Positions 9,355 to 17,095 are shown, counted from the stretch's first letter. The stretch: DNA of 64,000 nucleotides from RGIG5579 sp045602025 (GCA_045602025.1 JAZSAT010000038.1:62001-126000), one strand, 5' to 3'. Notes: generated from the sequence alone by a model not told the origin. Numbers and translations: made by a program.

Positions 9355-10254
9355 TTATTCCTTTGTTACGGGAGGGAGCTTAAAGTAAGAGCCAAGCTCA
9401 AAGTCAACAGAATCGGGCGTAAACTGCACGCAGCCGCTCCAGGGATAGAAGGTAAGCTCACCCACATATACCTTTTGGTTTACACTGTAAAAGTCCACTC
9501 TGACAAAGGGGAAATCCTTTGCAAGATCCTTTGCGATCTCCATCATTCTGTCAAGACCGTAGGGTTTTTCGATGACCTTGTCGGATTTGGTGCGGTTGCT
9601 GGTGATGTCAAGAACATTCCAATCCATATCAAAGAAGGCTCTCTTGTGATCGGTTCCGCGGTCTACATCCACCCAAAGCACCTTCGGCTCGCCGTTGAAG
9701 CAAAGGAATTTGTAGTCATTCAGGGAATCCTTCTGTGTACCGTCGTGAGAAACGAGAAGCTCCTCCACAACGATCTTCGGCTCAATATTTTCATAAGCCC
9801 ATTCTCTGCCCGCGGAAATGGTTTTTACCTTTTTCCAGGTAGAAGCCTCAGCACGAACCTTTTCCAGGTCCATCTCTGCCTTGTTCTTAATAAAAATATT
9901 GGTACCGGAGCTGTTGTTGCACTTAATGGCAAAGGATTCGGGAAGGGTATCAAAATTGATCTCTTCGAAATTGTCGCATACCTGATAAAGCTCGGGAGAG
10001 CACTCCTCATATCCCTTGTCCTTCAGGTAAAAGCGGATCTTATACTTATCCGCGCACTGGGTCATAAGGGGCGTGCGGTAATTGAGCTTGTACCACTGAA
10101 GCTTTTCCGTGAAACGCTTCGGGTCCTTGAGGTTTGGAAATCTGCCGAGGCTTGCATAATACTGCAATCTCACCACAAGCTTATCGGGGAGAATGTCAAG
10201 AACCTTATAAAGACTTCTTCTTGTTTTTTTACTCAGATGATCCTTAATACTCAT
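9355..10254 (-). CDS. TupA-like ATP-grasp protein (second copy)
   Basis: A 299-residue paralogue of the protein at 7353-8228. It has the same family blocks: PKRFTEKLQWYKLNYRTPLM, CADKYKIRFYL, ESFAIKCNNSSGTN in place of the usual C-x-H-D-S-G, and VRVDFYSVNQKVYVGELTFY. The histidine of the LKC-x-H motif is replaced by asparagine (KCNNSSG), so the two copies probably differ in substrate or activity. It lies 8 bp downstream of the family 2 glycosyltransferase gene in the same operon. Confidence 0.8.
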   Translation of the reverse strand: MSIKDHLSKKTRRSLYKVLDILPDKLVVRLQYYASLGRFPNLKDPKRFTEKLQWYKLNYRTPLMTQCADKYKIRFYLKDKGYEECSPELYQVCDNFEEINFDTLPESFAIKCNNSSGTNIFIKNKAEMDLEKVRAEASTWKKVKTISAGREWAYENIEPKIVVEELLVSHDGTQKDSLNDYKFLCFNGEPKVLWVDVDRGTDHKRAFFDMDWNVLDITSNRTKSDKVIEKPYGLDRMMEIAKDLAKDFPFVRVDFYSVNQKVYVGELTFYPWSGCVQFTPDSVDFELGSYFKLPPVTKE

Positions 10255-10261
10255 TTTCTTC

Positions 10262-11080
10262 TCACTTTCTCAAAAAGGTTTTGTATACCCAATGCTGAAT
10301 TTTTACAGGCATCAAAAACATACCTGTCTGCGCCACAGCAACAATGACATAATCGGAAAAAGAGGAATAACCCATTTTCCAAAGCTTCTTGATGGTATCG
10401 ATATAGCTTTTTGTGTTCTCCCAGCTTCTGCGTCTTTTCGCCAAGTCATCGTTGGAACGGAAGAACAAAAGGGATTCTTCGATATTTCCCGCCTTACAGC
10501 CGGAAAAGAGCATTCTTGCAAACAGATCTACATCCTGATTTCTCCGAAGAGAGCTGTATCCGCCAACGGAAAGCACCTTTGACCTCTTGTATATCACCGT
10601 AGGATGGTTGAAGGCGCTGCGCCTTTTTGCAAATTCGTAAATTTCCTTATGCTCACAGGGCACCACTCTGCGGGAGACCACCTTGTCGGGGGTATCGTGG
10701 AATTCATCCACGGCAGAACCGAGAAGCGAGAGCTCCGGGTCCTTTTCAAAACGAGCAAGCTGCTTTTCGCATCGATCTGGCTTTGCAATGTCGTCGGTAT
10801 CCATACGGGCAACCAATTCATTGCGGCAATGTTCAAGCCCTAAGTTCAGCGCAAGGCCGAGACCGATGTTCTTTTCGCTGGGAACGATGGTAAAAATCTC
10901 GGGGTATGCTTCCTTGTACTTTGCCACGATCTCATCCAGCTCCTTTGTCAAAGGGCCGTCTTTTACGATGACGATCTCCTCAGGCTTTTCCGTCTGATTA
11001 AGCATACTGTCAATGGCAAGGGGGAGATACGCGGGCTTTTCCTTTGCGTAAAGGCTCATCAAAACACTGTACTTTTCCAT
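10262..11080 (-). CDS. Family 2 glycosyltransferase
   Basis: A GT-A enzyme of 272 residues. The N-terminal nucleotide-binding part reads YSVLMSLYAKEKPAYLPLAI. The metal-binding D-x-D-D is in VARMDTDDIAKPDR (about residue 93), and an acidic catalytic-base region follows at LRRNQDVDLFARML. It probably adds the second sugar after the priming transferase, whose gene is immediately upstream (1 bp gap). The C-terminus has a hydrophobic, possibly membrane-associated stretch (YVIVAVAQTGMFLMPV). Confidence 0.9.
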   Translation of the reverse strand: MEKYSVLMSLYAKEKPAYLPLAIDSMLNQTEKPEEIVIVKDGPLTKELDEIVAKYKEAYPEIFTIVPSEKNIGLGLALNLGLEHCRNELVARMDTDDIAKPDRCEKQLARFEKDPELSLLGSAVDEFHDTPDKVVSRRVVPCEHKEIYEFAKRRSAFNHPTVIYKRSKVLSVGGYSSLRRNQDVDLFARMLFSGCKAGNIEESLLFFRSNDDLAKRRRSWENTKSYIDTIKKLWKMGYSSFSDYVIVAVAQTGMFLMPVKIQHWVYKTFLRK

Positions 11081-11081
11081 A

Positions 11082-11777
11082 TCAACCTCTCAAAATATCT
11101 TTTGCTTCCTGCATTTTGGCATCATAGGTTTCTTTGTCTACCTTGCCCTCCTGCATCAGCCAATCGCCGAAGTCCATATCGCTGACGGTTCCCTCGCGGA
11201 CCGTGTCGCTTCTCTTCAAGACCTTGCCCACTGTTTGGAAAATGATCTTGATGTCACCCAAAAGGGTGATACCGCTGTCGATGTACTTCAGATCATACTC
11301 AAATTTTTGCTCCCAGGTAATGTTGTTTCTGCCGTTTACCTGTGCAAGTCCGGTAAGTCCGGGACGAACATCGTGTCTTCTTCTCTGCTCGGGTGTCATA
11401 AAGGTCATATCCCTTACAAGCTGGGGACGGGGCCCTACGATAGAAAGATCACCTTTAAGGATATTAAAAAGCTCAGGCAATTCATCCAGGGAGGTAGAAC
11501 GAAGAATCTTTCCGTATTTGTTCAGTCGCACCTCGTCGGGAAGAAGGTTTCCTTCCGCATCCTTTTTGTTACTCATGGTGCGGAACTTGATCATATTGAA
11601 AACGACCTCTTTTCCATCCTTTCCCTTCTTGCCGGGACGGGGCTGTACGAAAAAGGGATTTCCTCCCATGCCGATAGCACCCAAAAGCATCAGGATCAAA
11701 AGAACGGGAGATAGCACCAGAATCGCCAAAAGGGACAAAACAAAATCAAAAAATCTCTTGAAAAAAGCAGCGTACAT
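11082..11777 (-). CDS. Undecaprenyl-phosphate sugar-1-phosphate transferase (priming enzyme)
   Basis: Starts the repeat unit by moving a sugar-1-phosphate from a UDP-sugar to undecaprenyl phosphate. At 231 residues it is the short, PglC/WbaP-C-terminal type: one re-entrant hydrophobic segment (FFDFVLSLLAILVLSPVLLI), then the catalytic domain with KFRTM, DELPELFNILKGDLSIVGPR and DVRPGLTGLAQVNGRN. It is the first gene of the polysaccharide operon, so it also sets entry into the pathway. An in-frame TGA lies 9 bp before ATG 11777, so no longer start is possible. The ribosome-binding site is weak (AAGAA). Confidence 0.93.
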   Translation of the reverse strand: MYAAFFKRFFDFVLSLLAILVLSPVLLILMLLGAIGMGGNPFFVQPRPGKKGKDGKEVVFNMIKFRTMSNKKDAEGNLLPDEVRLNKYGKILRSTSLDELPELFNILKGDLSIVGPRPQLVRDMTFMTPEQRRRHDVRPGLTGLAQVNGRNNITWEQKFEYDLKYIDSGITLLGDIKIIFQTVGKVLKRSDTVREGTVSDMDFGDWLMQEGKVDKETYDAKMQEAKDILRG

Positions 11778-11880
11778 TTCTTGTCAGCAGCAGAAAAGAA
11801 GCTTTCTTCCTTTCCGCCTTTTCCTCCGTTGTTTTTCATTTTTTCTTTATTTTGAAAAGGTTTGATTTTTCAAAAATGCG

Positions 11881-11899
11881 TATAATTTATCCAATTATA
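11881..11899. repeat. Perfect 7-bp inverted repeat in the capsule operon leader
   Basis: The 19 bases form two perfect 7-bp arms (TATAATT / AATTATA) around TATCC. It lies just downstream of the predicted -10 of the capsule operon, about 100 bp before the first gene. This is where an operator would act, but it is AT-rich and could also be chance. Confidence 0.35.
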
Positions 11900-11906
11900 C
11901 TTCTAC

Positions 11907-11935
11907 ATCTTATCACACCTGCACAAAAAAATCAA
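11907..11935 (-). promoter_or_regulatory. Possible sigma-A promoter of the capsule operon
   Basis: On the minus strand TTGATT (11935-11930) and TAAGAT (11912-11907) are 17 bp apart. Each matches four of six consensus bases. It is the best candidate between the queG terminator and the priming transferase gene and implies a leader of about 120 nt. Confidence 0.4.
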
Positions 11936-11970
11936 GGAAATTCACCAAACTTTACATCTTTATTATAGAG

Positions 11971-12005
11971 ACAAAAAAATCTTGAGGAAAAACTCCTCAA
12001 GATTT
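11971..12005 (-). terminator. Intrinsic terminator after the QueG-like gene
   Basis: An 11-12 bp perfect stem (AAATCTTGAGG / CCTCAAGATTT) with a small A-rich loop and a run of T on the minus strand. The stem overlaps the stop codon of the QueG-like gene and insulates it from the capsule operon. Confidence 0.85.
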
Positions 12006-12809
12006 GTCTTTTTTTTCTTTGTCGATTCCTAAATTCCGCTTCAGAATATCTCTCCCTCTCCAGGAAAAAGCACGGCTGAGAAACTCTTTTTTGGGAAGAG
12101 AGATCACCTCTTCGGAAAGATATGGGATGTGGTCCGTCTGAAAAAAAGGAATAGGCGTTTTCTCCGCCTTTTGATTCATCGGGCAGACGCTTTGGCAAAG
12201 GTCGCACCCCCATTTGCATTCCGCCTGTTCCAAAATTTTTTCTTCCTCTTCGGTCAAATTCTTTTTTTGAGACAAAAGAGAAAGGCATTTTGTTCTCTCT
12301 TTGTCAAAAATCGCACCGGTGGGACAAGCCTTTTCACACAGTCCGCAAGAGGAGCATTTTTTGATTTCTCCCCTGTTTTCGGAAGGAAGTGAGCGATTCA
12401 GAAAAAATGCGCCGATGAAAAAATACGAGCCGTATTTTTCATTGATGCAAAGACCGTTCTTTCCCAACACACAAAGACCTGCGCCCAGAGCAGCATCCCG
12501 CTCCCCAAGAGGGGAAGAATCCGCAAAACCCTTGAAGGAAATATCAAGCTTTTTCTCGCGAAGATATTCTCCAAAACGGTGGGATAATTCTCTCATATAC
12601 AAATGATAATCCTTTACCTGAGCATATACAGAAAGATTGGTGGTCTTCTGCCCGAAATAATAGGGAATGAGAAAAACGCAAACACTCCCGATCTTCCCGA
12701 TCTCCTCTTGGGCGCGCAAAAATTTCTTTTCATCCCAAATGATGACATCCGAGATGGAAAGAATCTTGTAATATTCAATATTCTCCTGATCAAAAAACGG
12801 TTTTAACAT
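11997..12809 (-). CDS. queG: QueG-like epoxyqueuosine reductase family iron-sulfur protein
   Basis: A cytoplasmic protein of 270 residues with two [4Fe-4S] motifs (CSSCGLCEKACP and a later CKWGCDLCQSVCP) after a B12-domain-like N-terminal half (FKGFADSSPLGERDAALGAG, then GLCVLGKNGLCIN). QueG reduces epoxyqueuosine to queuosine in tRNA. The length is shorter than typical QueG, which often has HEAT repeats at the C-terminus, so it may be a short form or a related reductase. I use ATG at 12809 because GGAGG lies at ideal spacing before it; the in-frame ATG at 12836 has none. Its gene follows terL by 46 bp with no terminator between. Confidence 0.7.
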   Translation of the reverse strand: MLKPFFDQENIEYYKILSISDVIIWDEKKFLRAQEEIGKIGSVCVFLIPYYFGQKTTNLSVYAQVKDYHLYMRELSHRFGEYLREKKLDISFKGFADSSPLGERDAALGAGLCVLGKNGLCINEKYGSYFFIGAFFLNRSLPSENRGEIKKCSSCGLCEKACPTGAIFDKERTKCLSLLSQKKNLTEEEEKILEQAECKWGCDLCQSVCPMNQKAEKTPIPFFQTDHIPYLSEEVISLPKKEFLSRAFSWRGRDILKRNLGIDKEKKDKS

Positions 12810-12855
12810 ATTTTCCTCCAAGAAGAAGTGTATCAAAAAAAGCCCTTACCGTCAA

Positions 12856-14223
12856 TTATTTTTTCAAAAAGTCAAAATAGGGGCGTTTGGTTTCCTTTCC
12901 GAAAAATTCCGCACGAATATCACGGATCACCTCTTTCCCCTCTCTCGTTTCTCCCGGCAAAAAGGGTAATGAAGAAAGTCCGTAGCGCAGAGCATCGGGC
13001 GCGTGGGTATATTCGTGAGGGGTAAGGGCCGCGTCCTCTGCCACCGTCGGGTCAAAGGTAAGCTTTGGCAGAGTGCGGATCAGATTTTTGCAGGTGGAAA
13101 AGATCTCAAGATATGCGCCGTCTTCCCCATCGGCACGCAAAAATTCCCTGACTCTCCGCCATCCGGGAATCCGTGCATTTTCTGCGGGAACAAGGCCGTT
13201 TACCCCACCCTTTTTCAAAATATCAAAGCCTGTCTTTCCCGTATCCTGTCTCCTTCCCGCAAGATCGGGCGAGGCGGTGATATAGCGGATCTTTTCTGTT
13301 CCTGTCATACGACAGATCTTCTCCGCTGCAGCAGAAAGAATGAGGTTTTCTTCATAAAGCTCCCGATAGATCACAAGTCGACTGCGATCGGGCGGATAGG
13401 CAAAGAGAAGGCAGCAAGTCATATCAAGACCGTAGTCCATCGCCCCGAAGCGGTGCCAACTTTCCGGGATCTCAAAGGGCTCTGTCACATGCCTTGCCCG
13501 ATCGAATTCGGGAAAATATTGCCCTTCAAAAGCATCCCAATCTCCCTCCAGCATTGCCTTTTTCCGAAGAGGCGGAAGGCTTTCCAGGTTCCTGACATAT
13601 TCGGGATTTTCCTTTAAAAGATAGCGGTTGTCATAAACGGTGGAGGGAATGAAAACATAGTCCTCCTCCCTCTCCCCTTCCCGATAATCCCGATCGATAA
13701 AAAGCCGTTTCACCCAAGCATGTCCCACACCGCCGGGGTTACAGGTAAAGTACATCCTCGGAGTAAATTTCTCCCGCATGGATCCGGAAAGGCGGCAGCA
13801 CTCTGTCATGGCATAATACTGGCTTTCCGTAAATTGGGTAGCCTCCTCCATCCCGATCACCTCATAGGCCTGTCCCTGGTACTGCAGAGCATCCGCCTCC
13901 TCGGAAAGATAGCCGAGCTTAATGCGGGACCCGGAAGGAAAAATAAATTCCTTTGAGGATTCCCGAAAAGAGGCAATGCCGTAAAGCCATCTTCTCAAGG
14001 GATTGATATGATTTTCCCGAAGCTCGGGAAAGCTTCTTCTCAAAAGCAGGATCTGAATCCCCGGAAAGCGAAGGGCAAGCAGAACCAGTTTTGCGCGCAT
14101 AGCAAAGCTTTTTCCGCCGCCGCGGGCACCGCCGTAGGCGATCCTTCTCGCCCTCGCTTTGAAAAATTCCTCCTGTGGGGGAAAGGGACGAAGAGAAGAC
14201 AAAAATTTTTCGATTGTATTCAT
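12856..14223 (-). CDS. terL: Phage-type terminase large subunit, apparently intact
   Basis: The motor and nuclease that packages DNA into phage heads. All functional motifs are visible in 455 residues: Walker A GGARGGGKS (31-39), Walker B YEVIGMEE (120-127), the coupling motif TCNPGG (160-165), and RNase H-type nuclease acids D263 (AMDYG), D320 (ASPD) and D410 (HAPDALRYG). There is no portal, protease or capsid gene nearby, and its small-subunit partner lies 1.5 kb away beyond an oppositely oriented thiamine module. The uninterrupted frame argues that it is still under selection. The ribosome-binding site (AAGTGA) is weak. Family identity is firm; the role in this host is unknown. Confidence 0.9.
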   Translation of the reverse strand: MNTIEKFLSSLRPFPPQEEFFKARARRIAYGGARGGGKSFAMRAKLVLLALRFPGIQILLLRRSFPELRENHINPLRRWLYGIASFRESSKEFIFPSGSRIKLGYLSEEADALQYQGQAYEVIGMEEATQFTESQYYAMTECCRLSGSMREKFTPRMYFTCNPGGVGHAWVKRLFIDRDYREGEREEDYVFIPSTVYDNRYLLKENPEYVRNLESLPPLRKKAMLEGDWDAFEGQYFPEFDRARHVTEPFEIPESWHRFGAMDYGLDMTCCLLFAYPPDRSRLVIYRELYEENLILSAAAEKICRMTGTEKIRYITASPDLAGRRQDTGKTGFDILKKGGVNGLVPAENARIPGWRRVREFLRADGEDGAYLEIFSTCKNLIRTLPKLTFDPTVAEDAALTPHEYTHAPDALRYGLSSLPFLPGETREGKEVIRDIRAEFFGKETKRPYFDFLKK

Positions 14224-14230
14224 TTATCAC

Positions 14231-14259
14231 TTGACAAATCGCAAAAAAGAGATTAAGAT
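14231..14259 (+). promoter_or_regulatory. Sigma-A promoter of the thiamine module
   Basis: TTGACA (14231-14236, perfect -35), a 17-bp spacer, and TAAGAT (14254-14259). Transcription would start about 20 bp before the TPP aptamer. The -35 begins 8 bp from the terL start codon, so the two divergent units share this short gap. Confidence 0.85.
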
Positions 14260-14282
14260 GAATTCACGCACAAGAGCGGAAA

Positions 14283-14360
14283 AACAGGGGTGCTACGGCT
14301 GAGATGCAGATTGCTGCAAACCCTTTAACCTGAGATGGATAATACCGGCGTAGGGAGTTT
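14283..14360 (+). promoter_or_regulatory. TPP riboswitch (thi-box)
   Basis: The conserved core elements are present in order: GGGGTGC, GGCTGAGATG, ACCCTTTAACCTGA and GGATAATACCGGCGTAGGGA. It binds thiamine pyrophosphate and switches off thiT-thiN. The terminator at 14382-14416 is its expression platform. Confidence 0.97.
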
Positions 14361-14381
14361 TGAAAGAGATGCAGATTCGCG

Positions 14382-14416
14382 TTCGCACGGGACTTCCGTC
14401 CTGTGCGAATTTTTTA
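14382..14416 (+). terminator. Riboswitch-controlled terminator before thiT
   Basis: A 12-bp stem with one G-T wobble (TTCGCACGGGAC / GTCCTGTGCGAA), a TTCC loop and six T. It ends 15 bp before the thiT start codon, so folding of this hairpin in the TPP-bound state stops transcription. Confidence 0.9.
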
Positions 14417-14430
14417 TAAGGAGTCTTACA

Positions 14431-15087
14431 ATGAGAAAAGACAAAACAAAAAAACTGGTTACCTCGGCGATGCTGATCGCCCTGGGAAGCGCCATTTCCC
14501 TGGTGTCGGAATGGATTCCCTTTTTAAATCTTCCCTTCGGTGGCACCATTACACTGGCAAGCCTTCTTCCCCTTGTTCTGATCTCCTATCTTTACGGTGT
14601 AAAATGGGGACTTGGCTCTGCCTTCGTCTATTCTCTCATTCAGATGGCAATCGGGTTTAAAACCGTATCCGCCCTTTTCATTCCTACCTCCGATTCCTAT
14701 ATGGGAAGCGTTCTGGTCGCCTTTCTCATTCTCCTTTTAGACTATGTTTTCGCCTATACTTCGGTAGGTTTTGCAGGGGTATTCCGAAACAGACTTTCCA
14801 AAAAATGGGCAGTGTGCTTCGGCTCCATCTTAGGCCTTTTCCTCTGCTACTTTTTCCACGTGCTCTCCGGTGCCATCTTCTACGGCGCCTGGGCAGAGTG
14901 GTTCTTTGTGGAAAGTGCTGCAAAGGACCTTGCCATTTCTTCCTGGGTCATGAAGACCTTCTCCGGGGCAGGCCTTGCCGCCGTATACTCCATTGTGTAT
15001 AACGGCCTTTATATGCTGCCGGAAATTGTCATTACCGCAGTAGCCGGCTTTGCCGTCACAAAAATTCCTTCTCTTAAGAAAGACTGA
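14431..15087 (+). CDS. thiT: Thiamine transporter substrate-binding component ThiT (ECF type)
   Basis: The membrane S component that captures thiamine and works with a shared ECF energizing module encoded elsewhere. It has 218 residues and six hydrophobic segments. LGSAISLVSEWIPFLNLPFG near the N-terminus and the aromatic stretch YGAWAEWFF in the last third match the thiamine pocket of ThiT. ATG at 14431 follows AAGGAG with a 7-nt gap. It is controlled by the TPP riboswitch immediately upstream and shares a transcript with thiN, which begins 2 bp after its stop codon. Confidence 0.93.
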   Translation: MRKDKTKKLVTSAMLIALGSAISLVSEWIPFLNLPFGGTITLASLLPLVLISYLYGVKWGLGSAFVYSLIQMAIGFKTVSALFIPTSDSYMGSVLVAFLILLLDYVFAYTSVGFAGVFRNRLSKKWAVCFGSILGLFLCYFFHVLSGAIFYGAWAEWFFVESAAKDLAISSWVMKTFSGAGLAAVYSIVYNGLYMLPEIVITAVAGFAVTKIPSLKKD

Positions 15088-15089
15088 TT

Positions 15090-15695
15090 ATGAAAACATG
15101 CCATGTGGTAGGGGCAGGAGACTTTGCTCCGCATCTTTTAAAAATCGAAAAAGGCGATCTTGTGATTGCCGCCGATGCAGGGTTTGACCATTTAAAGCGC
15201 GCCGGAATCTCAGCCGATCTTTACATTGGTGACGGTGACTCCTTGGGCTTTGTTCCCGAAGAAGTCGATACCGTGGTTCTCCCCACTGTCAAAGACGATA
15301 CCGATATTCACGCTGCGGTCAAAGCAGGCCTTAAAAGAGGCTTTACCCATTTTCTTATCTACGGTGCTTTGGGCGGGAAACGATTTTCCCATTCCCTTGC
15401 CAACCTTCAGGTTCTCTTTTTCCTAAAAAAAGAAGGTGCCACGGGAAGCCTTGTAGATGAAAATTATTCGGTTTTTCTTTTAAGCGAAGGCTCCTATACC
15501 TTTGATTTTGAAAAAGGATATTTTTCCCTTTTCGATTTCGAAGGAAAGGCTACCGTTTCCGTAAAAGGGGCAAAATACCCTTTGGAAAAAGCGACCCTTC
15601 CCAATCATACCACACTTGGCATTAGCAACGAAGGAGAAAAAAGCACCTCCATTACCGTACACGAAGGAACCATCTTTTTGGTCAGAGAGCCTTAA
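15090..15695 (+). CDS. thiN: Thiamine diphosphokinase
   Basis: Transfers pyrophosphate from ATP to thiamine, giving TPP, the ligand of the upstream riboswitch, so uptake and activation form a feedback loop. The 201 residues have family marks: VGAGDFAP near the start, IAADAGFDHL, YIGDGDSLG, and KDDTDIHAAVKAGL (the D-D-T-D motif binding the metal and substrate), then YGALGGKRFSHSLANLQ. Its last base (15695) directly abuts the last base of the convergent terS gene (15696), leaving no spacer or dedicated terminator between them. Confidence 0.95.
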   Translation: MKTCHVVGAGDFAPHLLKIEKGDLVIAADAGFDHLKRAGISADLYIGDGDSLGFVPEEVDTVVLPTVKDDTDIHAAVKAGLKRGFTHFLIYGALGGKRFSHSLANLQVLFFLKKEGATGSLVDENYSVFLLSEGSYTFDFEKGYFSLFDFEGKATVSVKGAKYPLEKATLPNHTTLGISNEGEKSTSITVHEGTIFLVREP

Positions 15696-16091
15696 CTACT
15701 CTGCCCACACAGTACACACCCCAAGTCCTTCAGGAATATCCTCTCCACTCCCTTCCCCTCGCCAACGGTCAAAATTGGTTTCCAAAAACAGCTTTGCGCC
15801 GTGGAAGGTATCCTTGGAGAAGAGCTTTTCCTCCGCATTTTCCTCAATTCTTGAAAGCGCTCGGTCAATGAGTGCTTTTATTTTTTTATTCTTAATGGCA
15901 AAAAGTTCCTCTCGGCGGGAAAAGCCCAGGGCAAGAGCAAGCCCTGTTACCGTACAGGGCTTTTCCTCGTAAAGCACCTCTCCTCCTTTTCCTACCATCA
16001 CATCTCCCTCCTGATTCTTTCTCTCTACCTTACGGGATTCAAAATATGAACATATCCTTTTCGTGACAAATTCCTCTGTCATCTTTTTCAC
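15696..16091 (-). CDS. terS: Phage-type terminase small subunit (gp3/DNA-packaging family)
   Basis: Recognises the packaging site and hands DNA to TerL. The core PCTVTGLALALGFSRREELF (residues 45-64), followed by IDRALSRIEENAEEKLF and a late FLETNF block, resembles the P22 gp3-like packaging family (TGLALALGF, then an LKNN-like strand). The start is GTG at 16091, chosen for AAAGGAG 7 nt upstream; ATG at 16082 is the alternative. A TACAAT -10 with a weak TTGCGG -35 lies at about 16100-16135, and a minus-strand terminator lies further upstream. So it appears to be its own transcript, not part of a phage operon. It is intact, with no frameshift. Confidence 0.75.
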   Translation of the reverse strand: MKKMTEEFVTKRICSYFESRKVERKNQEGDVMVGKGGEVLYEEKPCTVTGLALALGFSRREELFAIKNKKIKALIDRALSRIEENAEEKLFSKDTFHGAKLFLETNFDRWRGEGSGEDIPEGLGVCTVWAE

Positions 16092-16147
16092 GATCTTTCT
16101 CCTTTTTTTGAGGATTGTAACCGAAAGTAGCACTGACCCGCAATGAC

Positions 16148-16171
16148 AAAAAAGAGCCCGAAGGCTCTTTT
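16148..16171 (-). terminator. Intrinsic terminator upstream of terS
   Basis: A 9-bp stem (AAAAGAGCC / GGCTCTTTT) with CGAA loop and T run in the minus direction. It is the second of two terminators between the 2H phosphoesterase gene and terS, so read-through into terS should be low. Confidence 0.75.
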
Positions 16172-16244
16172 CAGATAAAAGATAAAAGAAATGGTTGGCA
16201 TTTGCAAATGCAAATGTCTTCCTTACCTTTTCACTTTTCACTAA

Positions 16245-16271
16245 AAAAAGCACCCAATCGGGTGCTTTTTT
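16245..16271 (-). terminator. Intrinsic terminator of the 2H phosphoesterase gene
   Basis: An 11-bp perfect stem (AAAAAGCACCC / GGGTGCTTTTT) with AATC loop, overlapping the stop codon of the gene. It has T runs in both directions. Confidence 0.85.
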
Positions 16272-16956
16272 ATCTGGGAAGTCTTGTGGGCGAGAAATAA
16301 AGCATATCGTCAAAATATGCCATATAGGGCTTGGAGGTAACAAATTCAAGACCGTCGCCGATGATGGCATTCATTTTTTCGATGAGCGCATCTCTCTTTG
16401 CGATCTCTTCCTCGGTAGTAGGCTGGATACGGGTATATGCCAGGGTAATATGGAACACATACTCATCATGCTTGGGAAGACGGTGACGGATCTCATCTGC
16501 CGCCCGGTCACGGAACGCGAGAAGGATATTTTTTGATTTCTCATCGGCAGGCTCCAGTTCCAAAAGAATGCAAACAGAACCGAATTTGATCTTGGAAACG
16601 CGCATGTTCACTCCGTCGGGAATGCCTGCGCGGGCAATGGCCTCGGATACATGGTCATCCACCTTTTCCATGGGAAGATCCTTGGGAAGACAGGAAGGCC
16701 AGTAGGCATCAGTCCGCACCTGATCATTCAGTCCGCGGATCACCGTCATATGGTAGCTGTCCTCCGGCATGGGAATGTAGTAATCTGCAAGGTCGGAGGT
16801 AACAAGAGCCTCTCTCAATTTTTCCATAACGCCGAAAGCAGGACTTTCAGGGGTCACATCGGCAACCACCGTGTTACCGGGATAGCGACGCACGCTGCCG
16901 TCCTCGAAAAACTTCTTTCCGATGGTTCTGCCCCAAACAATTTCTTTTTCCTTCAT
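16270..16956 (-). CDS. 2H phosphoesterase superfamily protein (DUF1868-like)
   Basis: A 228-residue cytoplasmic protein with the two H-x-T motifs that define the 2H superfamily: SYHMTVIRG (about residue 68) and YVFHITLAY (about residue 171). Members hydrolyse 2',3'-cyclic phosphates or related bonds in RNA or nucleotides. Length and the position of the motifs best match DUF1868-type proteins, whose substrate is unknown. It is monocistronic, with a promoter at 16991-17018 and a terminator at its stop codon. It begins with ATG at 16956 after AAGGAGAATGTAG. Confidence 0.75.
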   Translation of the reverse strand: MKEKEIVWGRTIGKKFFEDGSVRRYPGNTVVADVTPESPAFGVMEKLREALVTSDLADYYIPMPEDSYHMTVIRGLNDQVRTDAYWPSCLPKDLPMEKVDDHVSEAIARAGIPDGVNMRVSKIKFGSVCILLELEPADEKSKNILLAFRDRAADEIRHRLPKHDEYVFHITLAYTRIQPTTEEEIAKRDALIEKMNAIIGDGLEFVTSKPYMAYFDDMLYFSPTRLPR

Positions 16957-16990
16957 CTACATTCTCCTTAAAAGAACACTTTCTGCTTTT

Positions 16991-17018
16991 ATTATACCAA
17001 ATATTCTTTAATTTGCAA
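16991..17018 (-). promoter_or_regulatory. Sigma-A promoter of the 2H phosphoesterase gene
   Basis: On the minus strand TTGCAA (17018-17013), a 16-bp spacer and a perfect TATAAT (16996-16991), about 30 bp before the ribosome-binding site. Confidence 0.75.
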
Positions 17019-17066
17019 CGATATTTTTCAATCCATTCTTTCCGGAGTATTTTCCCCTCTCTCCTC

Positions 17067-17095
17067 TTGAAAAACGGTATAGAATGTAGTATAAT
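17067..17095 (+). promoter_or_regulatory. Sigma-A promoter of the membrane protein-larA unit
   Basis: TTGAAA (17067-17072), a 17-bp spacer and TATAAT (17090-17095). The start codon follows at 17121 with AAAGGAG between. Confidence 0.85.

Noticed and set aside
9256..10347. Long plus-strand open frame (363 codons)
   Set aside because: It is the antisense of the TupA-like and GT4 genes, has no ribosome-binding site, and its translation shows no domain. High GC at codon positions of the real genes opens such frames.
12856..16956. Complete prophage
   Set aside because: Only the two terminase genes are phage-like. The surrounding genes (queG, thiT, thiN, 2H phosphoesterase) are ordinary chromosomal genes, and no integrase or attachment repeats were found.
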